Origin: Symploca sp. SIO3C6
GTDB taxonomy: Bacteria; Cyanobacteriota; Cyanobacteriia; Cyanobacteriales; Coleofasciculaceae
NCBI GenBank assembly: GCA_010692425.1
Contig: JAAHHJ010000054.1
Coordinates: forward strand, 1-33,359
DNA: 33,359 bases
Direction of reading: 5' to 3'
Every line of letters begins with the position of its first letter. Position 1 is the first letter of the stretch. The notes beneath the pieces are model-generated. The model was not told the origin of the DNA, made no database searches, and saw only the letters and a list, made by a program, of their open reading frames with translations. The position numbers and the translations under genes were made by a program. This document shows, one piece after another, positions 14,542 through 23,760 of this stretch.

Positions 14542-16279
14542 GCTTAGTAAGACATGCTGCTTGTAGTGCTATTAAATTTTCCGTCTCAAACAGAGAACAA
14601 CGAGTCCTTAAGCTTAACAAAGCTGGCTCCTTACCATGTTCCAGTATATTTTGGGCTTGCGTAATAGCTGGTTGATAAGCTTGCAACCAACCATTATTGA
14701 CTATATACTCTAAAGTTAAAGCATCGCGGTCTAAGAGCCAGAATGTTATTTGGTATTTATCAATAAAATCATGCAGGATAGTTTGGTTAGGGCTGTACTG
14801 GGCAGTGATTAAATCAAGAATTCGCTGGCGAAACTGGTGATAATAGCCTGTGTGATAGGGAATAGCATACTCACTACCAATTAAAACTGATCTTTGAGCA
14901 AAAGTTGGTAGGTAGCTTGCCTCACGAGATAGGGAGGCAATTAGACTGTCTTGGGGCTGGTTTTGGAAAAATTTGTAAAGAGATGGTTCCTTCCCTACTT
15001 TGTAATTAGTTACCGGAAATTCTTCTAGAAAGCTAGGATACCAAAGTAGTGATGCAGCAATTAGGAGAGTTAAGATAGTGCTACCCAAAACTGGTAATTT
15101 TGAAGGTAGTAAATGTCGTCTAGAAAGCTGCTGAATCCAGTGAAAAATAGCATCAATCAAAACAATAATTACAATACCAGCACTAAGGCTCATCACCATT
15201 CGGAGAGTGTGTCCAGTGTAGCGTGATGGAAGATGGAGCGTAAATAGCAGGGCGTGGGCAGCAAAAAACATCCCGAAGGATGCTATTAGAATTTGCGATA
15301 ACAGATTAATGCCTGGAGTAATCTTGTTTACCAGAGGAAATTGGCGAGGAAAACATGGCAACAGTAGTAATAAAAATCCAGCCGCATTAGTAAATGGTTT
15401 TAGTGCCGAGGAAAGGTGAATCCCACCACGTCCTTCTAACCAAAAATACACTGGATCATGATCATAAAAAAAGCTAGATCTACCTCCTGGGAAAAATTCT
15501 GGCAAACCCCTCGCCTCGATAACTGAAATGGCAGCACCAAACTCGCTAGATTTAAAGGCATAGGGTAACATTACCAGTAGAGAAATAGCTAAACCCATTC
15601 CAGACAACAAGCGAGTTTTCTGATTGTGGCACCAGTGAAGCTTTCCGTTTCGCCATTCCCATAGCTTGAGACTTAAAGTACCAGCTGAAATCAATACTAA
15701 TTGCGGATAAAATAATCCCTGTAGAGCGATCGCTATTAGGCAGGGTAATAGGGAGCCTTTGAGTAGGTAATACATAAACGCTAAAAATAGCGGATAGATG
15801 AAGGCTCTAGGCGTACCAGAAACCACTGTGGAAGTTAGTCCCAAACCCTGAGTAAGTAACAAAGTAGCAGTGAATGCTGCTGCTGGCACTGGCAACAATT
15901 GCAGGCAAACTCCAAAGCAATAGCTAAGGGTGATCAAACTCAAAACTACAGGCAGGAGTTTATTAAATAGGAGTGGGTTAATTCCTACTGCAGCAGCTAA
16001 TTGGTAGAGTTTGGTGTAGCCAATAGGTGCCACAGATTGAAAATAATTGGCAATCAAATCATTAGGAAATAATCCTGGATCTAAAAATCTTTGCATCCAG
16101 AATACATGCTGCCGCGCATCATCTTGGACAATGTATTCACTACTAAAGGCTTCCTGTAGTACCAAGATATTATAAATTGCTGCGTATAGCAGATTTAAGC
16201 TAAACCAGAAAATGACTTGAGTTCTAAATAACTTAGTCGTTGTTGCCGAAAGTAATTTGCGCACGAGTACAGCCACCAT
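14522..16279 (-). CDS. Large polytopic membrane protein, possible GT-C glycosyltransferase (paralogue A)
   Basis: 585 residues with about ten hydrophobic helices and a soluble C-terminal domain. After the first helix comes SSEYIVQDDARQHVFWMQRF (Asp-53, Asp-54, His-58), then LFPNDLIANYFQSVAPIGYT. Acidic pairs in the first external loop are the catalytic hallmark of GT-C enzymes, so a lipid-phosphosugar-dependent transferase is the leading guess, but no named family is recognised. The genes at 24204-25967 and 27762-29504 are paralogues with the same motifs, plus LHLPSRYTGHTLRM and a C-terminal AIPYHTGYYHQ. The last residues come from heptamer repeats. Confidence 0.7.
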   Translation of the reverse strand: MVAVLVRKLLSATTTKLFRTQVIFWFSLNLLYAAIYNILVLQEAFSSEYIVQDDARQHVFWMQRFLDPGLFPNDLIANYFQSVAPIGYTKLYQLAAAVGINPLLFNKLLPVVLSLITLSYCFGVCLQLLPVPAAAFTATLLLTQGLGLTSTVVSGTPRAFIYPLFLAFMYYLLKGSLLPCLIAIALQGLFYPQLVLISAGTLSLKLWEWRNGKLHWCHNQKTRLLSGMGLAISLLVMLPYAFKSSEFGAAISVIEARGLPEFFPGGRSSFFYDHDPVYFWLEGRGGIHLSSALKPFTNAAGFLLLLLPCFPRQFPLVNKITPGINLLSQILIASFGMFFAAHALLFTLHLPSRYTGHTLRMVMSLSAGIVIIVLIDAIFHWIQQLSRRHLLPSKLPVLGSTILTLLIAASLLWYPSFLEEFPVTNYKVGKEPSLYKFFQNQPQDSLIASLSREASYLPTFAQRSVLIGSEYAIPYHTGYYHQFRQRILDLITAQYSPNQTILHDFIDKYQITFWLLDRDALTLEYIVNNGWLQAYQPAITQAQNILEHGKEPALLSLRTRCSLFETENLIALQAACLTKQVISNK

Positions 16280-16327
16280 AGCTGTTAATTAGCGAGACTT
16301 AGTTAATTTTATATCTTTGTATAATTC

Positions 16328-16425
16328 AGGACTTACACACTCAGATAAAGATAATTACTGTAATTCCCTGTTAAGAGTTTTATATAACTGAAACCCTTGA
16401 TTTTTGACTTCATTGCGTAAGTCCT
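16328..16425. mobile_element. 98-bp MITE-like element
   Basis: Terminal inverted repeats AGGACTTAC (16328-16336) and GTAAGTCCT (16417-16425). ATAATT stands on both sides (16321-16326 and 16426-16431), a possible target duplication, with one extra base on the left. It shares its ends with the element at 30717-30884. No coding capacity. It fills the gap between cnaT and membrane protein A. Confidence 0.55.
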
Positions 16426-16431
16426 ATAATT

Positions 16432-17538
16432 TTAGCGATCAACACTGAAAATATTACTTGTTGTCTGCTCCAGTTCTTGGTTTACTAGAGATTTAACTAT
16501 GGAACCAATTTCGGTTAACTTCTGAGCAACTTGACCACTAGTGAGCATAACTTCAGCTTTACTAAGTCCTGTTGTTAAATCGGAGCAAATACCACAGCGC
16601 CAGAGATAAAATCCCCCATTCCAAATAGTAGATTTCATTAATTCTGATGGCTTGCCTGCTAAGATATCTTTCACTTCACAGAGCAATAGTGCTGTTGATT
16701 CTAGAGAGACTTCATCGCCAGCAAAACCATAATCGCGGGGGTGGAGTTTAAGACATTCAAAACCTGTTGTTGTCTCTGGTTTGCTCACCATAATGATTGC
16801 TGTACGATTGCGAGGTAAATCACAACTCCCTTCTAAACCCTTCACTAGGGTATAATTCGTTTGATTGCGTAACTTGAAAGCTTCTCTAAATAGATTTTCT
16901 GTAGGAGGATGTACATAACCTGCCACCAGATGGCTGTTTCCTCTATAGGGGGACCAAATTAACTCTAAAGTGGCAGCTGGAGGGCGTTTTCCAATTTGAG
17001 AACGATAAGGTACTAAGCTGTTAGCTTGGGGAAAATGTTTGGGAATATAGACAAAAGCTAAACCCGTTTTTACTAACAGTTGTTGTACCTGAACTAAGGA
17101 TAGTTGTGAAAAATCAATTCCTAAGCCCTGCCAAATTTCTATCAAGGGAATTCCATATTTTGTGGGCATACAATCTCCGCCGTGCATGACAACAGGAATA
17201 CCTACACTGGCAAGAAGTAAAGCAGTAATTATCGTTACCGGAGCAGTGCGCGTGCGACCATCATAGGGTGTACCGAATACCGTTACTGTTTTGGAAACAT
17301 CGGGCAAAGGTTGGAGTTTAGGGCCTAACTCGTCATAGGCATCAAGCATTCCTACTAATTCAGCAACAGTAGGTCTTTTAATCCTATGAGCAATCATAAA
17401 AGCACCAATTTGAGCGGGAGTTGCTTCTTGCAGTAGCATCATCTTGGCTGCTGTTGCTGCTTCAGAACGGGTTAAATCTTTCTTGGTATGTTGGCCACTA
17501 CCCACTTTCTTGAGTAATTCTCTAAATTGATTGCTCAT
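16432..17538 (-). CDS. cnaT: CnaT, anthranilate phosphoribosyltransferase-like protein of nitrate assimilation
   Basis: 368 residues of the TrpD-like phosphoribosyltransferase fold: N-terminal helical part (SEAATAAKMMLLQEATPAQI, GAFMIAHRIKRPTVAELVGM) and central GTPYDGRTRTAP and HGGDCMPTKYGIP in place of the usual ribose-phosphate loops. In Anabaena the homologous gene all0601 (cnaT) lies near nirA and is needed to express the nitrate-assimilation operon; enzymatic activity is unproven. Here it is downstream of nirB in the same orientation, 156 bp away, next to nirA. A 48-bp transposon scar (17554-17601) lies just upstream of its ribosome-binding site. Confidence 0.75.
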   Translation of the reverse strand: MSNQFRELLKKVGSGQHTKKDLTRSEAATAAKMMLLQEATPAQIGAFMIAHRIKRPTVAELVGMLDAYDELGPKLQPLPDVSKTVTVFGTPYDGRTRTAPVTIITALLLASVGIPVVMHGGDCMPTKYGIPLIEIWQGLGIDFSQLSLVQVQQLLVKTGLAFVYIPKHFPQANSLVPYRSQIGKRPPAATLELIWSPYRGNSHLVAGYVHPPTENLFREAFKLRNQTNYTLVKGLEGSCDLPRNRTAIIMVSKPETTTGFECLKLHPRDYGFAGDEVSLESTALLLCEVKDILAGKPSELMKSTIWNGGFYLWRCGICSDLTTGLSKAEVMLTSGQVAQKLTEIGSIVKSLVNQELEQTTSNIFSVDR

Positions 17539-17553
17539 AATTTTCTAATCCTA

Positions 17554-17601
17554 TTGATTACGCTCCCCTAGCTAGAAGGAAGAGGCTTTGCTCAAATTTG
17601 G
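17554..17601 (-). mobile_element. 48-bp IS608-type scar before cnaT
   Basis: Minus strand: TTAC (17605-17602), then CCAAATTTGAGCAAAGCC, almost identical to the left end of the relic at 4155-4359, and about 30 bp later GGGGAGCGTAATCAA ending in TCAA at 17554. Both boundaries remain, with nearly all of the interior missing. Confidence 0.6.
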
Positions 17602-17694
17602 GTAATAGTAACTTATGTAGCCAGTCTCCAGGAAAGGTGAAATCCCTGAAGTTCCCTCCCTATCACCAGTGTATTCACCAATCAAATAGACTAG

Positions 17695-18870
17695 TTATAG
17701 TACTATACGTTTGAGGGAAGCGACCGCTTGTAATTTTACACGATTATCATTATCTTTACTCAAATGTCTTAAGGCTTCAACAGCTAAATTGTTTCCTAAT
17801 TGCCCCCAAGCATGAGCTAAGGCTTGTTTGATCGGAGTTGTTCCAACTATAGGGTGCCCAGAGTCGAAGAAGTCAAGGAGAATTTGGGCAGCGTTGAGTT
17901 TTAGAACCTCTGATTCTATTCTGCCTAAGACGCGCACTAGCTCTAAAATAGATGCTTCTGCCACTAGAGGGAAAGATTTTTGTAAATACTCTATACTTAC
18001 TGCTGTTTCGATCCAAGCTAAAGCCTTAATAATAGTAATTTGTAGAGGAATAGGGGTAGTAGAGGACTCTACAACATCAAATAAGGCTGTTGCCGCTTGC
18101 TCAGTGCCTAGTCTTCCCAAGGCAATCGCTGCTTGTTGAGAAACTTCTAGATTCAAATCATAGAGTCTGGGTTGGAGATAGTTCAATAAGTCCAATTTTG
18201 TAGCTAAATCTTTCCTAAATCCTAAAGCAATTACCGCTTCTTTCCTCACAACTGCTGCATAGTCGTTTAAAGCTTCAATTAAAACGGGAGTAATACTAGG
18301 ATCATGAAAACTGCTTAGGGCTTCAATTGCTACTGAGCGTATGCTAGGCTCTTGATCCTGCGCTACCTTTAATAAAGGCCCAATTACTTCCCGACTCCGG
18401 ATTTGTGCCAGAGCAGAAGTTGCAAGTCCTCGGTAGTTTGGTTCAGAAAGCAAGTTAGTTAATAAATCAATTGAGGATTTACCTAAATTAGCTAAAGCTT
18501 TAGCAGAGATAGTCGCTAACTCCTCATCTTCAGTGGTTTTGAGCAATTTAGCTAAAGTGAAAATCACTTCTGGATGATTAAACTCGCCTAAGATTTTTCC
18601 GGCAAACCATCGCTGTTCTAAATCTAACTCCTCATCTTCTAGAATTTTAATCAGAGGAGAAATAGCTAGATCTCCAAACTTAGGAAATATCTTAGCTAGA
18701 TTCCAACGTTCCTGAAAATCTCCCTGTTCGAGAACTTTTAAGGCAAGATCTAATGCTTGCTGAAATTGATTAGTTTTTTCTAAAGATAACTGCTGTAGGT
18801 ATTGATTGACTAATGACCAATTTTCTTGTTCAGTTGCAGCCGCCGCCTGTTTTAAAAGCTGATTAACCAT
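17695..18870 (-). CDS. nirB: HEAT-repeat protein NirB (nitrite reductase accessory protein of cyanobacteria)
   Basis: 391 residues made of about nine HEAT repeats (for example AISPLIKILEDEELDLEQRW, DQEPSIRSVAIEALSSFHDP, YAAVVRKEAVIALGFRKD). No membrane segment. Divergent from nirA with a 305-bp shared regulatory gap. In Anabaena a HEAT-like protein called NirB is encoded at the nirA locus and is needed for full nitrite reductase activity, probably through protein-protein contact. This is not the NADH nitrite reductase NirB of enterobacteria. Assignment rests on the fold plus this position. Confidence 0.7.
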   Translation of the reverse strand: MVNQLLKQAAAATEQENWSLVNQYLQQLSLEKTNQFQQALDLALKVLEQGDFQERWNLAKIFPKFGDLAISPLIKILEDEELDLEQRWFAGKILGEFNHPEVIFTLAKLLKTTEDEELATISAKALANLGKSSIDLLTNLLSEPNYRGLATSALAQIRSREVIGPLLKVAQDQEPSIRSVAIEALSSFHDPSITPVLIEALNDYAAVVRKEAVIALGFRKDLATKLDLLNYLQPRLYDLNLEVSQQAAIALGRLGTEQAATALFDVVESSTTPIPLQITIIKALAWIETAVSIEYLQKSFPLVAEASILELVRVLGRIESEVLKLNAAQILLDFFDSGHPIVGTTPIKQALAHAWGQLGNNLAVEALRHLSKDNDNRVKLQAVASLKRIVL

Positions 18871-18902
18871 ACTTCAATTAAGAATTTAGTAATTTTAAAT
18901 AC

Positions 18903-18930
18903 GTAGTTTTGATATCTATGTAAAAACTAC
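18903..18930. promoter_or_regulatory. Inverted repeat in the nirB-nirA gap
   Basis: GTAGTTTT (18903-18910) and AAAACTAC (18923-18930) are exact complements with a 12-nt centre. It begins 32 bp upstream of the nirB start, so it may be an operator for nirB or a second factor such as NtcB. ATGCGTTT occurs twice in the same gap (18940 and 19014). Confidence 0.4.
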
Positions 18931-19065
18931 ATTGATTTTATGCGTTTTTTGGATAAAACTCATTTCTATTCTAATCATTCCTGATATTCTTGTCGGAAGT
19001 ATAAAGATTAACTATGCGTTTAATGCATTACTAATATGTGCTGTTCGCATAATACTGGCACTTAG

Positions 19066-19107
19066 GTATTAAAATATACAAATAATCCTAGTTATTCTCC
19101 GTAGCGT
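19066..19107 (+). promoter_or_regulatory. NtcA-activated promoter of nirA
   Basis: GTATTAAAATATAC at 19066-19079 is an exact GTA-N8-TAC box. After 22 nt comes TAGCGT (19102-19107), matching TAN3T. This spacing is the canonical class II NtcA promoter, predicting a transcript start near 19113, about 63 nt before the ATG. Confidence 0.85.
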
Positions 19108-19175
19108 ACTCAAGGAAATTAAATGTTTTAATTGGCTTTTTAGGTATTTGAGCAATTAGTAATGAGGATAAACTA

Positions 19176-20729
19176 ATGACGATCGCTACTACTACCACAA
19201 AATTAAACAAAGTTGAAAAAGCTAAAGCTGAAAAAGATGGGCTAGCCGTTAAAGACGAAATAGAACATTTTGCCAACATTGGTTGGGAAGCGATTGACAA
19301 AACTGATCTCGAAATACGCCTTAAATGGTTAGGTATTTTTTATCGTCCCGTAACTCCTGGTAAATTCATGTTGCGGTTACGTATTCCTAACGGTTGTCTC
19401 AATAGCGAAAAAATGCGAGTTCTGGCTGAAATTGTACAGCGCTATGGAGATGAGGGCAGTGCAGATATTACTACCCGCCAAAATATTCAACTGCGAGGAG
19501 TTCGTCTAGAAGACATCCCTGAGATTTTTCGCAAACTCAAAGCAGTGGGCATGACTAGTATCCAATCAGGATTTGATAATGTCCGTAATTTAACTGGCTC
19601 CCCAGTGGCTGGAATTGATCGAGATGAGTTAATTGATACTCGCCAACTGCTTCAGAAATTGCAGAACATGATTACCAATAATGGAGAAGGTAATTATGCC
19701 TTTACCAATCTTCCTCGCAAGTTTAATATTGCGATCGAAGGGGGAAGAGATAACTCTATCCATGCCGAAATTAATGATATTGCTTTTATCCCTGCTTATC
19801 AGAATGGAGAGTTAGGATTTAATGTCTTAGTAGGAGGTTATTTATCAGCCCAGCGTTGTGCGGAGGCTGTTCCCCTTAATGCTTGGGTTCCTACTAACGA
19901 TGAGGTAATTGAATTATGTGGCGCTATTCTCAATGTTTATACCAAGAATGGTTTAGCTGAAGGTCTAAGAGCAAGTCGCCAAAAAGCCCGTATGATGTGG
20001 TTAATTGATAAGTGGGGAATTGATAAATTCCGGGCTGAAGTGGAAAAAGAATTGGGCAAAAAATTAGCCGTTGCTGCCCCTACCAATGAAATTACTCAAG
20101 ACAAAAAGGATCACCTTGGCGTACATCCTCAAAAGCAGGAAGGTTATAGTTACGTAGGTTTGCATGTTCCTGTTGGTCGTCTCGATGCCGAGGCTATGTT
20201 TGAATTGGCGAGGCTAGCGGATGTTTATGGTAATGGAGAAATTCGTGCCACTGTGGAGCAAAATTTTATTATTCCCTATATTGCCAATGAAAATCTAGAA
20301 GCTTTTTTAGCTGAATCTTTACTACAGCGTTTTCGGATTGATCCTGCCCCCTTAACACGATCACTTATTTCTTGTACAGGTAACCGATACTGTAATTTTG
20401 CCCTAGTTGAAACTAAACAACGAGGCTTAAAAATTGCTCAGGAGCTCGATCAAGAGTTAGAAATTTCTCAGCGAGTTCGTATTCACTGGACAGGATGCCC
20501 CAACTCCTGTGGACAGGCACAAGCTGGAGATATTGGTTTAATGGGTACGAAAGTTCGCAAAGATGGTCAAACAGTGGAAGGAGTTAATCTGTATACTGAG
20601 GGGAAAGTGGGTAAAGATGCTCAACTAGGGAAACTTGTTCAAAAGAGTATTGCTTGTGATGAACTCAAACCCCTATTGCGGGATTTGTTGATCGAAAAGT
20701 TTGGTGCCAAACCTAAAAACAAAACCTAA
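19176..20729 (+). CDS. nirA: Ferredoxin-nitrite reductase
   Basis: 517 residues, normal for cyanobacterial NirA. Reduces nitrite to ammonium with six electrons from ferredoxin, using siroheme and a 4Fe-4S cluster. The cluster and siroheme ligands are visible as Cys-400 and Cys-406 (CTGNRYC) and Cys-441 and Cys-445 (CPNSC). The two nitrite/sulfite reductase half-domains are recognisable (TRQNIQLRGVRLEDIPEIF in the first and EIRATVEQNFIIPYIAN in the second). NtcA control is clear from the promoter. Unusually, no nitrate transporter or nitrate reductase gene follows directly; the next genes run in the opposite direction. Confidence 0.95.
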   Translation: MTIATTTTKLNKVEKAKAEKDGLAVKDEIEHFANIGWEAIDKTDLEIRLKWLGIFYRPVTPGKFMLRLRIPNGCLNSEKMRVLAEIVQRYGDEGSADITTRQNIQLRGVRLEDIPEIFRKLKAVGMTSIQSGFDNVRNLTGSPVAGIDRDELIDTRQLLQKLQNMITNNGEGNYAFTNLPRKFNIAIEGGRDNSIHAEINDIAFIPAYQNGELGFNVLVGGYLSAQRCAEAVPLNAWVPTNDEVIELCGAILNVYTKNGLAEGLRASRQKARMMWLIDKWGIDKFRAEVEKELGKKLAVAAPTNEITQDKKDHLGVHPQKQEGYSYVGLHVPVGRLDAEAMFELARLADVYGNGEIRATVEQNFIIPYIANENLEAFLAESLLQRFRIDPAPLTRSLISCTGNRYCNFALVETKQRGLKIAQELDQELEISQRVRIHWTGCPNSCGQAQAGDIGLMGTKVRKDGQTVEGVNLYTEGKVGKDAQLGKLVQKSIACDELKPLLRDLLIEKFGAKPKNKT

Positions 20730-20765
20730 TTTTAGGGACAATCTTAGTAAAAAGGAAGATATCAA

Positions 20766-21263
20766 TCAAAACTTTTCGCTTAGAACTTGATAAGGGTTTG
20801 TAGGAATCATATAATTGGTTCCTATTGGTTCTTGCCGAGAAAGCCAAGCAGCATAACAAAACCCCAAAATCAAGAAAATCAAGATCATCAATAACCCAAA
20901 AATAACTGGATTATTGTCACCACTCTTAGTTGATAAACTCTCTGTTAATGGCAGTGTTTTGGGTCCAATATTGTTGAGGTTATTTTTGATCGTTACTTCT
21001 GTGCCCTCGACAGCAATTAAGTTCAAGTTATTTAGCTGAGACAGAGAAGCACGGATTTCACTCATACTAGCAGACTGTTCTAGGAATTCTTCCGTCCAAG
21101 TCTGAAAATTATGCCAGTCAAGTTGTAGTTGCTGGTTAGTTTTGATGTGTGACTGAATCCAGTAGTAAAGTAAACTTGCACAGGGAGTCAGTTGAGTCTT
21201 AATCATTGCTAAAACTTGATCGATGTGTATCTGTTTCGTTGTGCCTATCCCATTTACTTGCAC
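20766..21263 (-). CDS. Unknown protein with one C-terminal membrane helix
   Basis: 165 residues from a GTG start. The N-terminal about 90 residues look like a compact helical, winged-helix-like domain (LLYYWIQSHIKTNQQLQLDW, then SEIRASLSQLNNLNLIAVEG). One transmembrane helix follows at about 121-145 (PVIFGLLMILIFLILGFCYA), then a short tail. Convergent with nirA. No strong Shine-Dalgarno is visible. Function unknown. Confidence 0.6.
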   Translation of the reverse strand: MQVNGIGTTKQIHIDQVLAMIKTQLTPCASLLYYWIQSHIKTNQQLQLDWHNFQTWTEEFLEQSASMSEIRASLSQLNNLNLIAVEGTEVTIKNNLNNIGPKTLPLTESLSTKSGDNNPVIFGLLMILIFLILGFCYAAWLSRQEPIGTNYMIPTNPYQVLSEKF

Positions 21264-21285
21264 TAGGGATAGCGACGACTAAAGG

Positions 21286-21495
21286 CTAAATCTTTATCTT
21301 TAAAAGATGTTCCCCATGCTCAGGAATCCACATTACCCACTCCCATTGGGAAACTTGACACAATAATAAGCCTTCATGGTGAGCAAAAGTACTCGGCACT
21401 TCCTCTAAGTGGATCCATGCACCAGCCTGAAGTCCTTTAAAAGCAGTTGTTTGAAGGCAGCTTGCTTGATTAGTTTGGGTTGTTAATAATTGCAT
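21286..21495 (-). CDS. Small unknown protein
   Basis: 69 residues, rich in Trp (four) and with an acidic middle (LEEVPSTFAHHEG). It reads like a small beta-rich domain (LLLCQVSQWEWVMWIPEHGE). AAAGGA precedes the ATG by about 7 nt. It ends 22 bp before the start of the 165-residue gene, so the two probably form an operon. Family not recognised. Confidence 0.55.
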   Translation of the reverse strand: MQLLTTQTNQASCLQTTAFKGLQAGAWIHLEEVPSTFAHHEGLLLCQVSQWEWVMWIPEHGEHLLKIKI

Positions 21496-21645
21496 AGCTG
21501 CTATCCTTTCTAGATTGAACGCCTATTTTATCAACATACTCCAGAATAATCTTTCTGTATCAAAGAATACACAAGTCTTTATTTTTATATTTCTTAATAA
21601 AAGCTTAGGGAATACCTACTGAATCGCTAGGGGTAATGGGGATTG

Positions 21646-23760
21646 TCAATCTAACACCTCAACCTCACCAATTACTGCCTGAAATTCTGGCAAATTCCCT
21701 GCTCCATCAATGACTTTGAGAGCCTGCCCTAAACTAGGAGAATTCCAACCAACTTCCAGACTATACTTGCCCGGGGGCAACTCTGGAGCGATCGCAATTT
21801 GATGAACATCTCGTAAAATAGTGCCAGGACTAATCTGGGCAATCGGCAGATAGCCATCAAGAATAGAGCTTGAATCTTGCCATAACTTCCCCTCCCCATC
21901 TCGCAAGCCACGGCGAATTTGAAAACCTGGCGGCAGCGGAGCTAAAAATTCCCAATAGAATGTGACAATCAGTGGCTGATTTGAGGAGATTTCAGCTTGA
22001 TTGAGCTCATAACCGAGTAAGCGCACCTTGTCACCGAAAGATATTTTGAAAGGAAACTTAATATTTGCTAAATCTTCAGCTAAAGGAACTGCACCAGGAT
22101 AAACTTGCACGTAATCAAGACCCTTGATACGAATTGTGTGTAATGGTTGTTGGGCTTGAAAGTAAGCAAGTATCTTAGGATCCGGCAACTGACGCTGGAA
22201 TTGATTGAAATATATTACTACACGATTTGCCTGTATCCAAGATGGTACACCAGCTTCAGTGAGTTTAAGCGATCGCGTACCCAGATCTAAAGTTTTACCT
22301 TGGAAATAGGGATAAAATGCCTTTTGATAGCCACTGGCTACAGTTATTTCAGTCACTTGCCGCTCATTATAGGACTGATTGAGCCATTGGGCTGCTTGGT
22401 CAAGTCCCTCCCCTTGACCTACCATAAACAAGTGTTGGGCAACTCCCATTCCCCCTAACAAAGGGTTGTAGTAGGTAAGGTAATAGGGGTAGTGAGGCAA
22501 CAAGATAAGTAGTTGGGCCAATGCTAGAGCAATTGCCATTTTCATACCTGGGCGTAATTTTCTAGGCAATAGCTTGGCTTCAAGCCAGCGCCACCTTAAC
22601 CCTTCCCATTTTGGTTTTATCCAAATCCAAATCTGTTGCCAGCCAACCGCTGATAAAATTGCTAACACTGGCACTAAAGGGATTATATAGCGGTCAATCT
22701 TGCTGTCAATCACCGAAAGAACCACAATTATACACACAGGGATTAACGCCAGTGCTATTAGTTCCGGTGCTTTTGACAAAGGGCGACGCAGTTTAGGTAT
22801 CAGTAGCGTCGATAAACTAGCCAGTAAACCTACTTGCACTATCGGCGAGAGGCGATATGCTAGCACCAGTGGATAGAAAAGTATTCCTGGTGAGTCAGTA
22901 ATCTGCCCTAAGAAAAAGAAAAAGCCCCTTTGAGATTCCGACAACAGACCTTGGTAAAGTTGGTCTAGAGTTTCTATTGGTTCTACCCAGAGGATAGGCC
23001 AAATTACCAAGATTACCACTGCAATAGTTGCGCCCCATAAACTCAAGTCTATAAACTGCCGGAGCCATCCCCTACGGGGAAAACTGCTTTGCCCAAAGCC
23101 TAACTCAATTAAAATTATCCAAATCCCTATAGCAGGCAAGGCGAAGAGAGCAGGTATTTTGGTAGCAGTTGCTAGTCCCATCAATACACTAGAGCCAAGC
23201 AACCAGAAGCGATTGCCATCCCTACGTAGATAAAGCAACAGCATCAGCAAAGCCAAAACTCCAAAGTTGGCTTGCAAGGCATCAGGGGTAATGAAACGCT
23301 GATAAGCCAAAAAAAATGGATCTAGCAGCAGTAAACTAATGGCTCCGAGGGCAATGCTTCGCCCCAACAGCCGTTTAATAAGTAAGTAGATGCCCACCAT
23401 ACAGGCAGAGGTAATAACTGCCTGCAGCAGGCGGGGTGCAATGAAGGAGTTAATGGGGAAGAAGTTTGTCTTGAGACATTCACGTAGACTGATATCTGGA
23501 TCTAGATCCAGCAAATTTGGCAATAGCCGATCCAACCGACAATTGAGAAACATACTGCTGCCAATCAACCACATGTTAGTAACGCCGGGATGATGACGGT
23601 TGTAGGTTTTGTGGAAATCTCCGTCAAGGACTTCTCTAAAAAAGTCACTACCCCGCGACATCCACGGCACTTCATCTAGGTTGAGAGGAATAGTAATCGC
23701 TAAAACACGCAGGGCCAGCGAAATTAGGAAGATACCGCTCAACAGCGGAAAAGATTTCAT
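21646..23760 (-). CDS. GT39-like (ArnT/PMT type) membrane glycosyltransferase
   Basis: 704 residues from the ATG at 23760. An upstream in-frame ATG (23862) would add 34 residues translated from octamer repeats and is rejected. About ten to twelve transmembrane helices and a C-terminal soluble domain of about 190 residues. LNLDEVPWMSRGSDFF puts the GT-C acidic pair (Asp-29, Glu-30) just after helix 1, and HHPGVTNMW follows in the same external loop, as in the dolichyl/undecaprenyl-phosphate-dependent enzymes. It should transfer a sugar from a lipid phosphate donor on the outer face of the cytoplasmic membrane; acceptor unknown. First of the glycan-related cluster 21.6-30.7 kb. Confidence 0.75.
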   Translation of the reverse strand: MKSFPLLSGIFLISLALRVLAITIPLNLDEVPWMSRGSDFFREVLDGDFHKTYNRHHPGVTNMWLIGSSMFLNCRLDRLLPNLLDLDPDISLRECLKTNFFPINSFIAPRLLQAVITSACMVGIYLLIKRLLGRSIALGAISLLLLDPFFLAYQRFITPDALQANFGVLALLMLLLYLRRDGNRFWLLGSSVLMGLATATKIPALFALPAIGIWIILIELGFGQSSFPRRGWLRQFIDLSLWGATIAVVILVIWPILWVEPIETLDQLYQGLLSESQRGFFFFLGQITDSPGILFYPLVLAYRLSPIVQVGLLASLSTLLIPKLRRPLSKAPELIALALIPVCIIVVLSVIDSKIDRYIIPLVPVLAILSAVGWQQIWIWIKPKWEGLRWRWLEAKLLPRKLRPGMKMAIALALAQLLILLPHYPYYLTYYNPLLGGMGVAQHLFMVGQGEGLDQAAQWLNQSYNERQVTEITVASGYQKAFYPYFQGKTLDLGTRSLKLTEAGVPSWIQANRVVIYFNQFQRQLPDPKILAYFQAQQPLHTIRIKGLDYVQVYPGAVPLAEDLANIKFPFKISFGDKVRLLGYELNQAEISSNQPLIVTFYWEFLAPLPPGFQIRRGLRDGEGKLWQDSSSILDGYLPIAQISPGTILRDVHQIAIAPELPPGKYSLEVGWNSPSLGQALKVIDGAGNLPEFQAVIGEVEVLD

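Noticed and set aside
19042-19055. TGT-N8-TAC as NtcA site of nirA
   Set aside because: The exact GTA-N8-TAC at 19066-19079 has perfect 22-nt spacing to a TAN3T -10 element and is better.
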